Shown piece by piece: positions 36,788 to 48,706 of a DNA stretch of 64,000 bases. Both the position numbers and the translations under genes were made by a program. This DNA is from Metopolophium dirhodum. Taxonomy: Eukaryota > Arthropoda > Insecta > Hemiptera > Aphididae. Numbering within the stretch: position 1 is the first letter of the stretch; each line of letters starts with the position of its first letter. The DNA lies in NCBI RefSeq assembly GCF_019925205.1, contig NC_083566.1:13454001-13518000 (forward strand), written 5' to 3'. Under the pieces are notes generated by a model. It had not been told where the DNA came from. It searched no databases and saw nothing but the letters and a program-made list of their open reading frames with translations.

Positions 36788-39700
36788 TCTAATAACTGCG
36801 TACAAATATTAACATACCATATATAAAATCAATGAGTATACTACAGAAATATCATTATTTCTTGATTACAATTGTTAAATTATTTACATATTTTACGGTT
36901 ATGACCATTGTGACAAAAATAAAATAAAAATAATAATACAATGAAATACATCCAACAAAAGTGATTTTAGATAAAATTTGCATTTTTATAATTGTATTAA
37001 TTTATCGGGATTTCATCGCCATGGCTTAATAGTCATTATTCAGCGTAATTCTGTCAAATAACATCAACTTTGATAAACGTTTTGACGTTTTGGAATTTAT
37101 TTAATAAATTCCCTGTCAATGGAAATTTGGCTTTCGATGAAGTCCTACAAACACCGCGAAGTCGTAGTTTAATAATAGTCAAAAGTTCAACAGTTGTGTG
37201 CAACTTCTATAGTATGTATTACAACGTAATATTATTATCCACTATTTAAACTGTGCCTTAGCTCATAGATACAATGTACATAGGTATGTGCTTTGAGGCT
37301 TATAGGTCATAACCATTACTTTATTAAGTGATTACAAGTTACAACGTAAATCATGATTCACGTAATTGATGCCGGTGCGGATTCACGTAATAAATTGGGA
37401 CGTTCTATGTGGCAGCTCAGTCCGTAGCCGAGAAACAAGGTCATATTGTTTAATATTAATCGTCGATGATGGGCGAGGGTGGGGGGGGAGGCAGAGGATC
37501 ATTGTAAAATTCCAATACGCCATTTACATTTTTTAAAGAATTATCGTAGCCAGAGAGTACCTACTTTAATACGAGTACTACATAATATTATGTTATATCT
37601 AGGTATATAGTGCAATTTCTACTGTGCTGCACCTAAATAACATGTTAGATCAATAAGGAACCGGCATTCGTATGTTGTTTTTGCGTGGCGTTAAATACAA
37701 TATAGTATAAAACTGTGAAAGTATAATTATCTGCGCGTGAAAAATGTATGAAAAACAAATCAAATAATATTAATAATTATATAACATAATATATAAGCTC
37801 GATCCGCGAATAAAAAAAAAAAATAATAATAGTAACAATGTTAGAAAAATTCAAGTGATGAAGCAATATACTGGGATGGTACTCGTGTGTGTTTGTATAT
37901 AGCACGCGAAAATACATTGTGCTTTCGTGGCCTTGTTACTTTTACGACTAACGCTCTTGTGTGAATTTCATTGTATTCACATAAGCTTTTTCTCTTACAG
38001 TTCTATCGCATTGTCCGTTGTTCGTGAAAGGGTTTTAAATATGTACACTACCATAATATACGATTATATTATATATTGTTAAACTTTCACTGACCGTTTG
38101 GTGTATACTATAATATCGATAGCGAATTTAACACGGCGTCCGATGTGTGTAATTTTAATATTATATAAATATAAATAAACGTCGAAGATTAAAAATATTA
38201 TCAAGCTGCTGCGATATTCCGGTGATTTTCTTTAACCTTCCAGCGGGTGCGCTGTTGTAAATAATAGGTACAACAGTTTTGTATTTATTAATTATTTATT
38301 TAACTAATATTCTATTTTTATCTTATCGACGGTTATAGGTATTCCTCGAAAATGATATCATCTGCGTTTTAGATTGAAAAAAACATTATACATTTAAATT
38401 AAAAAAAAAAAAATAGTGAAGATATATTTCAATAAATCGTATTTTATTACTGCGACTGAATTAAATAAATTAAAGTTTAAAACTTTAAAATACAGTAAAT
38501 ATATTAATATTTTATGATATCATGTGTATGATAATCATAAATCATAATAATATATTAGGGCTGTTGTACAAAATACAACGCTTGACTACTCTTGTTTCAG
38601 ATAATAGTACTCCCGCTCGAAGGTTAAATGTATAGTAAGTACAATGCTATAGAACATCTTTAGTTTAAAATCATTGATTGAATCATTATGTCAATCAAAT
38701 AATTTTTTTTATAATGTATATTATAATTTGTATTATCCGATTTTAAATATTTATTTTGATAAATGAAGTAAAGTCATTAACTGGATTTAATATCCATGAC
38801 AAAATGGGTATTCAGTATTCACATTATTATTATGTTTTATAATTGACATTCAGCTATAGCGGTTTAATATTCCCCGTTAAGAATTATGTAAAACAGTTTA
38901 CGCTCAGATTATCCTTTTTTTTCGAAGGAAAAATACAAAAATAATAATACTATTAACTACCACGCACGTTCCATCAAATTTAGCCAATTTATTCCAATAT
39001 CTCCATAGCGTTACAAATGATTGATTGACGGATAACTTTTCATGACACATTTGTACATGTTAATATTAAATAGAAAACTAATTTATTAACTACCATATAT
39101 GCCTTATAGACTTTGTTATTATTTTCACAAGATAACTATATAAGAATTAAATAGTATAGATTAAGTTCATGTTATGTACATTAAGTTAATTTTAGTATCA
39201 ATTAGTTACTATTAGTTAATATAGTTATTAATTTATTTTCTAAATAATTTTATTATAGTTACATTAAATTTAGATGTATTTTCGTAAACTCATAATATTA
39301 TACCTTATGTACCTGTATATAATATTATTTTCATATAGAAACTAGTAAAATGTATAAACCTTTTTGGCTTTTTATATTGCGTCGTAATTTGTTCATGTTT
39401 TAGTGTTATGATAATTACGATAATGTATACACTAACTGTTAAATACATTTACTTTTATTTATCATAAAATTATTTGAGTACACTTGGGACTTTGTTTCAT
39501 AATGACCGCAAACAATCAACATGGCGTTGAAGTAGCTTTAAATTTTCAATCAATTTTCCATAAATTAGAAGACCATAACATATTTCAGTTTTCAACTGGA
39601 TTGGAATCCGTAAATTGAATTATAAATTAATTTTGTGTCTTTGATCAGACTGCATAGTTTTTGGTGACCTAAACATCCATCCCAAATCAATGGAATATTA

Positions 39701-42424
39701 AATGCAGTAATCAGAAATTGTTGCATATTATGCTCAGGGTCAGGATGAAACGTTAAGACTTCAAAAATTGTATAATATATTGGCTGGAACTTTGTACTGT
39801 TCTATAATAACTATTATCATCGAATAATTCAAACTATTCATACAAGCGTGTTCATACATTATAATAGTGAAGTTATGTGACAGTGAATCGAAAGTTTTAA
39901 ATAATTCAAAGGAAAACAAAGTACTAATATTTTTATTTATTTAGCTACATAATATAAAGTTGTGATATAAAAACTATTTAACTTACCAAAGTAATTACTG
40001 ATTACTAATTTATGAAAATCACAACACGACTAAATTATCCACCTAAAAAACACATTTACACCTTTTTAGTATAGAACAATTACTTTTACTCGTTCGTTCA
40101 ACTATAGACAACAATTCAGTGATACACCAAATGTTTGAATGACGCTTTTGCTTATTGATAACTATAATAACAGATAACATTACCTATATAATAATAATAA
40201 TAATATAATTACCTATATAATAATAATAAAATAAGTCTCAAATATTAATGTTGTGTTACATTGTCGAAAATCGGGTGTAAATATTCCGCTGGCGAACTAC
40301 AAACAAAAGGAAAACGCCGACGGTGTTTGGAATCATGCGAATGGTCGTCGTTCACTGCCGCCGTTATATACCTAATAATTCTATACCTATACTATCGTAT
40401 TTGCATATATTATGTTATAATATACAATTTTATCGATACAATACAATTATACGCACCCGTCGATAAAATACATAATAATAATAACAATAATAATAATAGC
40501 CTACTATATTTTACTACCAATTCATTTGACTATATTATTATGTATAGGTATGCCGCAAACAAAACCAATAAACCGCATTTGGGGAAAATAACGAAAAGAA
40601 ATAATGTAGGAAATTGAGAAATGGCGAATGTTTTATATTATACTATAGTTATTATTGGGATCATTTATACAAATCATATATCGGTTAACGCGTGTCCACT
40701 TCTGATGGATTTCAGTGGCTAATAGTGGTTCACACAAAATGTTTGTACGATTGTGCTGGGAAGTTACCAAACTTAATCCCGTAAAAATAAAAATAAAACT
40801 ACCATCAAATGTTCCTCAGAGTGTCACTATTCAAACAAATTAGGTTTTGAACTAGGGCATTTATGCTTACATTATAAACTTTTTAAACTCGATTTTTTTA
40901 AAATTACCAAACTTTTTACAGGCTGCACTTTAATGGCAGCGTAACGAACCGGATCCAAAAAAATAATAATTGTTACAGATAAAAAACCTCGAGTAACTCC
41001 TATAATACCGGAATGTTTCCCCAGCCCATTCATCGGATTATTTTTTATTATTATTTATGTGTCTTGCGGTCACTTTGTACACGAATGAATCCCTGTCTGA
41101 ACTGATGACAATAGGTCATGGGGCGTGTGACACAACCGCGGTTAATTGATGACATCATGCGTCCTTTATACAGCGCATTATATTCGAGTGTTTTATTAAT
41201 AGTCGGGCGTGTACCCAAACAATACCTGAGCTCGTACGTTCGGGAAATTTGACGTCCGTTGGATGGCGGGTGTGGTGGCTAATTAAATTTGATAAAAATA
41301 ATAAATAAAACGTTTCTTTTAACCATTTATCACAAGCTTCGAACATGGTCGGAGAGATTAAAAAGGGGATGGACTATATGGCCTATCATAATAATTTAAA
41401 ATAAAAATCAGACTTAATATTCAATAAATTGGATATTGGACACAGAATTTCTTAACTTCAGTGATACTTTTAAATGAATTTCAATCTGTAATAACATAAC
41501 AATAAAAGATAATAAGTTTCCATACAAACGGCATTTTCAATAAGAAAAATAATAATAATTAAAAAAAAAAAACCATATTATTTATATTGTTTGACTAACA
41601 TAATAGGTCACTTGTGAGTGAATAAATGTCCATATCAAAAGTAAAAATAACTACTATTGAAATATAATATAGCAATTTTTATTTTAGTTTTTAGTGATTT
41701 TAGCGGTGAAAATTTGTCTAATTTTAAAGTGCTCCGAACACTCCTAGATTGGTACAATGGAATAATTTAATAATACTATATTTACTCTTTTATTTGCATA
41801 ATATAAATAATATGATGTATTGTAAATAACTCAACAATTATTATTATCACGTCATGTTGTAAAAAAAAGTCCGCGCAACAGTAATGACCGTAAACAATAA
41901 AACTTGACATTAGGTTTGGCGAACTGTGTAAAATAATATAAATACTTACAGAACTAAATTATTGTAATTTATCACTTCACGATGGTGTTTAAAATACAAA
42001 AAACATTGTTCAAAATATTATAAAATTGAAAATGATTTTCAGACTCAAAATCTATATACATATTTTAACCCACGAACAGTGTAAAAGCTGTCCGAGGTCG
42101 CATTTTAGTAGAAATATAATATAGTTTTGAAATTTGGACGAGTAAATTGATTATGACAGCTGTCAACTTTTGGCTTTCATTTATATTAAGTGTGAGTGAA
42201 CGAGCATATATATTAAACAGATAAATTCGAATGTGGAACGTTTTTTGGTCAAAATGAATATTGCTCGGAATATCATTATAGATGAATTTAACAGAAAAGT
42301 TAATCTATAAAACACTATCAAAATATAGTAATTAAAGCATTCCGTTTGGATATGATAACTATTGTAATATCGATGTAAGTGAGTACAAAAACGAAATTGT
42401 TAAAAATAAGTAAAACAAAAGAAG
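36788..42424. other. Long AT-rich tract with small GC-richer patches
   Basis: GC-richer patches occur at about 37380-37500 (with a G run) and 40255-40380. The frame at 40261-40617 (+) begins at TTG and runs through a microsatellite-like aat repeat (the poly-Asn stretch), so its 118 codons are not persuasive. The frame at 41155-41346 (-) does begin with ATG and has a mixed composition, but it shows no motif. Trinucleotide aat/ata runs are at 40185-40235 and 40475-40500. Confidence 0.5.
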
Positions 42425-42512
42425 CCTGCAGGTAGCTATTTCATGTGTTTCTAGTCATTGAGTAGGCCACTGTAATTTTATTTTGCATTCAATAAAAAGA
42501 TTCTGAGTGGAG
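42425..42512 (+). repeat. Family A end module, partial
   Basis: The words tgtgtttctagtcattgagt, aggccactgtaat, tgcattcaataaa and gattctgagtgga occur in module order. The middle is shortened compared with other copies. Confidence 0.6.
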
Positions 42513-44397
42513 TTTTAGTATAATATTAATGTTATTAATGTTTTATGTATGCATAACATTTCATCATATGAGCGAGAGTAAGAATAAAAAGATAGTGTAA
42601 CCTTAGGTATTGTAAAATAAATTATTGAACCAAGTAACAACACATAGTAAAATATATATTAGGCACTTAAATTGGACAACATCGTGTTTTTACTGTTTTC
42701 CCGGCATTTAATGATCAACATCTAAAATGTTTAACTTATTCAATATTATCTAACGTACCATTCGTATGTCATTAAATAAAAATTACATTATTGGGATTCA
42801 ACATTTAGATACATATTGTGTAAAATCGTAAAACAACTAGGCGTCGATTTAACATAAAAACTGAGGTAAAATTACTCAAGTCACTGATAAGTTATGTATA
42901 AAACATTACAATAAAATATGGTTGAAACAATTTTCAAACCATTATTGGTTTTTGTTCGATCATAATATTATCATATTATGTGTTGTAAACGCGGCTTTAT
43001 AATATATTAATGACTTTTAAGTCCGAGACATGCATTTTTTACAATAATATTTAACTAAAAAATATGATAACATACAAAACGTCTCGTGTATGATGTATCG
43101 ATGTAGAGGTACCTACGTCGTCTAGTATACAATTTGTTTAGTTAAAAAAAAAATCTTGAAAAGTAACACCGATGGACAAACACGGTTGAGTCCATGTCAC
43201 AACGGCTGGGTCCGGAGTAGGTACTCGTCAGACCGTAAAAACAACAGCAATCCACATTCTTGACAATATGTATGTATAATATATATATACATCAAGATAG
43301 ATAAATTTTATTATATACCTACACGCAGCTACCCCACTCACTCGCCCATCACTGCGTTACTATATATCCTTTGCCATCCTGCAAGGACCACCTCCGGTAT
43401 CGACCATCGACCGCCGCATGCCGTACCCTTTGCAAATCCGTTATTTCGGCAACATTATATTATCCTACTGGGTCGTGGCGGTTGTTCTGTCTAACGATTA
43501 CTATATTTTGCCCCGTGGCCCAGCGCGCTACGGTCCAAGACAAGAATTTCTCGTAATGCACAAGTGAGGGTACCTATATCTACCTATATATATTTTCTCG
43601 AGGACCCCTTTCGGTGGCGCCTACTGGGATTAAAACGACAACGACAACAACTACAACGACAAGGGTATTATAGTACTACAGTCTAACGAGTAACTGGAGT
43701 TATATTTTCTATATTTCAACAATATTACAGGGTGTAATCGAAAAAAAAAACCTGACAGATGTAATTGATTACTAACTGTAATAACTTTTGTTCTAATTTT
43801 TTTTTTGTTGGTTTAATTTTTTTTGATATTTCAAATGATAATATAAACACAATGTAATATGTATATTGATTTTCTTTATCAACAGTTATTACATACCTAG
43901 TTACACAAATATATTATGTGTCAGTTGTTTCTGTTAAACCCTAAAAATATTCAGTTACACTATTCGTATATTTTGGCTCACATATTACTTGGATAACAAT
44001 ACACATGATTACACGTCATATCATTATGAAACGTCATCGAAGGAATCGCCATCGCTGTTCACACGAAGACGTGGAATGAATATACCTACAGTAAAATAGG
44101 TACAATATATTCAAAATGTTAACAGTTGCCTGTAGCATTAGCTCATACATCTTTGACGATTCTTATATATCTTGAAAAATTGCACATTTTAATGCAACAA
44201 AAAGACATGTCCGGAGTTTTAAATACCTTCTGAAGAATGTGTATTAATTGGAGATGTCTTGTTGTTGCTCCCAAGTATTCAAAGAATTCAATTGGTAAAA
44301 TCAAAAACGTAAAAAGAGTATGTTATTATCATGCAATTGAATTTTTAGTGTTGAAATACACATACAGAGAACAATAATTATTACTAATTTTTGTTTA
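42513..44397. other. Non-coding sequence with a GC-richer patch at 43.18-43.69 kb
   Basis: The patch at about 43180-43690 is rich in CpG and contains an acaacgacaac repeat near 43637-43665. The frame at 43371-43556 (+) starts at TTG and has no recognised motif. At 43728 an isolated cagggtgtaatcg resembles a MITE terminus, but no partner end was found. The patch may be a promoter or UTR. Confidence 0.45.
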
Positions 44398-44740
44398 CAA
44401 GGTGATTCACAAAGCAATTTAGTAGGTATTTATTAAGTATAAGTATCCAAAGGCCATATTATTTTAGAATTCTTGAAGTTATAGCCTTCATAATATCTGC
44501 CCAGCTCATTATTATGAATTCGAAAACTACTAGTTCAAATTTTGATTAGTATACGTCAATATTTCTAGAAAATTAATCCATTTGATAATGTACAAAAAAA
44601 TCTCAAGAATTTGAATGTTTGGTATTGGTATTGGTATTTGGTATTAGTTTGAATATATTTAAATATTCCAAAAATGCAATTTTCTATAATCACATTTTTG
44701 AAGAAAAAAGGGGGTGAACGTACTTGGGGAATCACCCTGT
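44398..44740. mobile_element. TA-flanked MITE, 343 bp (Tc1/mariner-like)
   Basis: The left end is CAAGGTGATTCACAAAGCA and the right end in reverse is CAGGGTGATTCCCCAAGTA, imperfect inverted repeats. TA dinucleotides flank both sides (44396-44397, 44741-44742). The interior is AT-rich with no transposase; the frame at 44659-44844 (-) crosses the border and is a shadow. Confidence 0.75.
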
Positions 44741-45826
44741 ATAGTGGTTATAGAGAAACAAACACAAGTTAGTCCACAAGAGTCAACAGGATTACAATAC
44801 ACAGTAGGCAAACGTAAGAATAGGCATACATTTTGATTTATCAATACAACAAAACATCTTATATTTTCAAATTTTCAATATTCTATTCTAACTAGATTAT
44901 TTCATTTCAAATTGTTATATTATGACAGAAAAAAAATGTTTTTTTAAATTTCAAGTTGGTTTTAAAGTTGTATATTATCAAGAAATACGAATGTTTCATA
45001 TTATTTAATGCAATTTAAAAATAAAATGTAATATCCAGTGGTGTAAAATGGTATGTATTGAAAGTTAAGTGTATATTTTCAAAAGTTTTTAAAGTAAATT
45101 AAGTGTTATCAAATCTAAAGATAAAAATTGTGAATTCTCTGTGACTTCATGTTATAAATTACATTTAGTTTGTGAGTAATATTTTATATGCTGTACTATA
45201 TTATAATTTATATGATTTTTTTTTCAAACAAGATCCTTTGATAAGACTTTTGTGTACAAAAATAGACTAAATTTTAACACATTATTCTTACCCGTCTGTG
45301 TATAAACTGAATAATGCCCTCATATACTTGTTTTGTGTTTATATGTTTTTCATTACATATAACCCTTTTTCTTGGCATTAATTTGCGTTTACTCGTTGAT
45401 AGCACACCCGTATCATGCTGCTACTTGTTTTACATAGTAAAACCATACGTGGAATTATTTTTTATCTTATAGCAATATAACATTAAATAAAAGAATGATA
45501 TAATATGTAATATATGTTTATTATTCATCGTTAATTTTTCATGAAATTTTATACCTAATTGTCATATAAGTTTTTTTTTTTTAAATCATTAAACATATTT
45601 TAACATTATTTTATATTTTCTTTTTCTTTTTCCTCTTATTGGTCAAAACTTGAAATAAAATGTCAGCCTTAGTCTGATAAAACCTTTGTACATACTATGT
45701 AAGCTAATAGGCAAATATTATTATTTAAATCCCAGACGGCGACAGATAAAAACGGACACGGTCGAAACGCTATCGGCAAAACAATGCATTTTATAGGCTG
45801 CCGAAAATAGATATAATAGAAAATTC
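44741..45826. other. AT-rich non-coding sequence
   Basis: No gene or element was recognised. Confidence 0.6.
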
Positions 45827-45881
45827 ACCATTCTACGATGGGGGGGGGGGGGGCTTGCCACCCCTCTTGGATCCGCGCCTG
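45827..45881 (-). mobile_element. Solo hAT-like terminus
   Basis: Read on the minus strand from 45881, the sequence CAGGCGCGGATCCAAGAGGG followed by gtggcaagcc and a C run is a typical end of small hAT derivatives. The opposite terminus was not found upstream, so only one end is supported. A G run of about 14 occupies 45840-45853. Confidence 0.5.
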
Positions 45882-45984
45882 TAATATTATAAAGTAAAGG
45901 TAAATATTTAATGCATAATTTTGATAGGTATATTATGTGTATTTTTTTTTATCAATCCGTAGATTGGTTTTTAAAAAATTTTTC

Positions 45985-47365
45985 ACAAGAAATGCTCCAT
46001 ATTCATGAGCTTCCTGTAGGAAGTGACTCCTGCGTCCTGCATTATTTGGCTAATGTATCTCGTCCTAGGTCTTCCTCTTGATCTTGTTCCTTCTATCATT
46101 CCTTTAATTATTAAACTGTGTAATTCATCTCCATGTCTCAACGTGTGTTCTATTATCTACCATCTCCTTCTCTTTATAATATCTTTGTTCGTTATAATAT
46201 GTTCGTTTTTCATCTATTGTCCTCAAGATGTCTTCATTTGATCTTCTATCAGTCCAGCTTCTTCTCTGCATCTTTCTCCGACACCACATCTCCAAAGCTT
46301 CTAACATATTTTTCCCTTTCTTATTAGTTGTCCAGGTCTCACTTCCGTATAATGCCACACTCCAGACGTATGTTTTTATGAGCCTGCTTTTGATTTCCTT
46401 GGTTGATTTCCTGTCATCAATGCTGCCTAAGTATTTTAAATAGTCTACTTGGATAATTTCTTTGTGTTCTAATGTTATATTTTATACATGGTCTATTTTT
46501 CTTGTAGCAAAGTAGGGCTTTGGTCTTCGTTGCGTTTATTTTTAGATTATTCTTTTAACGTAAAATTCGTTACATTTAAGAGTCCCGGTGCCAGTTTTTC
46601 AAATTTTCCACAATTCTGTACAATTTGAAAATTAAATTATATATTTTATTTACCACCTCAATTATAAGACTTTTCAGCTAATCTACTACCTGATACCTAT
46701 TTAGGGGGGGGGGGGGGGTTGATAGGGTGTATTATATCGAAAAAAATTACTTTTGGGAATAACTCTCAAGCTTTCTAGAATTGTCAGATTTTGATGACTA
46801 TTTGTTTTTTCTGAAAGAAGAAGAAGACTTCCTGCATCGATCTCTGATTTTGTATTTTATTTCAAATAATTGTATTAAAATAGTTGTTAAAAAAAATACT
46901 TTTAATCTTGTATTTTTTTTAGACATATTTTAAAGTTTGAGAATAAAATATTGAAAAACAGAGATCGATGCGGGCTGTAGAATATTTCCCTCTAGCAATT
47001 AAAAAAAAAATATATACAATTTGGTTGATTCTACGAGACGGTATTGTTATTTCCGCAGAGTGTATTTTTGAGGACAAAATGGCATTGGCACCGGGCGCCT
47101 TAACGATGCTTGTAAGTCTTCCTCAGATGTTGCAAGAACGACTATATCATCAGCAAAGCGGAGCATTGTTACTAGTACTCCTTCTGTTTTCAGTCCAATT
47201 TCTTTTTGTTCTAACTGAAGCTTTATGACGTTTATTGCTTTTTCAATAAATACATTGAACAATGCAGGCGAAAGTGAGCACGCTTGTCTCACACCTTTTT
47301 GGATTCTGGCAGTCACCGTTGTTGTATTAATATTAATAATGGTTTCTTGTATATATAAGAATATA
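45985..47365 (-). pseudogene. RTE/BovB-like LINE reverse transcriptase fragment, split by a MITE
   Basis: On the minus strand the 47047-47316 frame holds reverse transcriptase motifs: KGVRQACSLSPALFN (residues 7-21) and the catalytic FADD (54-57) in RFADDIVVLATSEEDLQ. After the interruption at 46580-47099 the thumb region continues with NLKINATKTKAL near 46550. It then runs to LYGSETWTTNKKGKNMLEAL (frame 46125-46358) and, in a shifted frame, a GTRSRGRPRTRY-like segment near 46060. This order is usual for RTE-type LINE polymerases, which break down target-primed DNA synthesis into a palm with (F/Y)xDD followed by a thumb. The N-terminal endonuclease and the first RT motifs are missing (5' truncation near 47365). 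Several frameshifts and stops make it inactive. The 3' end lies near 45950-45985, followed by a gataaaaaaa-type tail. Plus-strand frames in 46023-46443 and 46968-47228 are shadows. Confidence 0.85.
46580..47099. mobile_element. 520-bp TTAA-flanked MITE (piggyBac-like) inside the RTE fragment
   Basis: The left terminus is GAGTCCCGGTGCCAG and the right terminus in reverse is GGCGCCCGGTGCCAA; the ten bases CCCGGTGCCA match perfectly. TTAA flanks both sides (46576-46579 and 47100-47103), the target site of piggyBac transposases (established). Removing the element and one TTAA brings the two halves of the LINE reverse transcriptase back next to each other, which independently confirms the borders. 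An inner inverted pair, gcatcgatctctg near 46835 and cagagatcgatgc near 46960, lies around an AT-rich core, and a long G run sits near 46705. No transposase is encoded. Confidence 0.87.
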
Positions 47366-48706
47366 ATTTAAAATATTACTTATAAGTATGTATTATACCG
47401 ATTCATATTGGCTATTTGGAAAATGGCGTACTATTATTGTATTTGTGTATTTGAATTTAATATTTATGATGAAAATTACAGTACCTATTATATCAATAAA
47501 AAATGGAGAAAACTAAAACTAAAACAAAATATATTTTCATATCATTGTTGATATGGTCGAATGGTGTCCTCTTAATAATATAGTTTTAGTCCATTTTTCA
47601 CGTTCCATAGGCATTTTATTTTATGATAAAGTTCACGTCCACCTTTTACGTGAAATGTCAACTATATTCTTACAGAAATGTCCACTGGATTGACCTTTTC
47701 TACGAATATTAAGAAAAGAAAATATCGTGCAAATTAGGTATAACGTCTTATTCTGTTTGTTAGAATAATATAGTATACAACAGCAACTTAAAACTTGTTT
47801 TCGTTGACCTTCAATTTAATATCTATTATAAGCGTAGGCATTCCATAATTTAATATAGATGAATACAATTTATATTTGGTATAAAATAAATAAATTACGT
47901 TGAAGTCTATGATTTTATAATCGTTCATGTGACATAAATTGTTCTAACTCTCATGTATATACAATCCCATATAAGTGACGTTGATGTATATAGTTTATTG
48001 TTCATACGACTTTTTAACTCTAACCTATCATAATATGTTATAAGTTTACACACTTATTTTATTTCATATGATATGTGAGTTGAATACATTGTTTATTTAG
48101 TTGATTTTAAATCAAACAGAAACCCTACACGTGTAGGGGTGTATCTTAAATGAAAGAAAAACTAACAAATACATAACATGCGAATATAGAAGGAATAATA
48201 ACAACTAATTATAATATATTACCGAAAGTATGTATTAATTTTTAACTATACTTATCACTTCATAATCCAAAATAATAACTTTTAAACTGTTTTTGGTTAT
48301 GAACAGTGATTAGTGCATAATACGATTTTTTTTTTTTTTTTTAATTGTAGGCAAGTAGTTCAATTTGTATAGAACTATATTAGTCTTAGAACAGCTTATG
48401 TGCCTAGTTCTAATTCAATTTCTTTATTTAATCATAAAAAAAAACTATTTGTCCAACTATTTATGGTTTTTAGCTCTTATAGTTTCATACCAAACACTTC
48501 TATTGTACCTACTACCAACACTGCAGTAATACAGATTTTATTGTTGACCAAATCGATTGAACTAAAGAAAAGTGTTTGTTGGTTGTATATACTGATGTTA
48601 TTTTTAGTTTAAAGTTTAAGCCACTATTATGTTTTTATTATAAAATAAATAAACATTTTTAGATTTTTCTAAATCAGTTTAAACTATACTGGTATAGCAT
48701 ATGTCA
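47366..48706. other. AT-rich non-coding sequence
   Basis: No gene is recognised. A perfect 16-bp palindrome, ccctacacgtgtaggg, at 48123-48138 contains the E-box core CACGTG. The frame at 48400-48612 (+) is AT-biased and has no motif. Confidence 0.55.

Noticed and set aside
40261..40617. 118-codon ORF
   Set aside because: It begins at TTG, contains a poly-Asn run produced by an aat microsatellite, and lacks any motif.
43728..43741. MITE beginning at cagggtgtaatcg
   Set aside because: No inverted partner end was found at a plausible distance; the 44740 end pairs better with 44398.
46023..46443. Several overlapping plus-strand ORFs
   Set aside because: They are antisense shadows of the RTE-like reverse transcriptase fragment.
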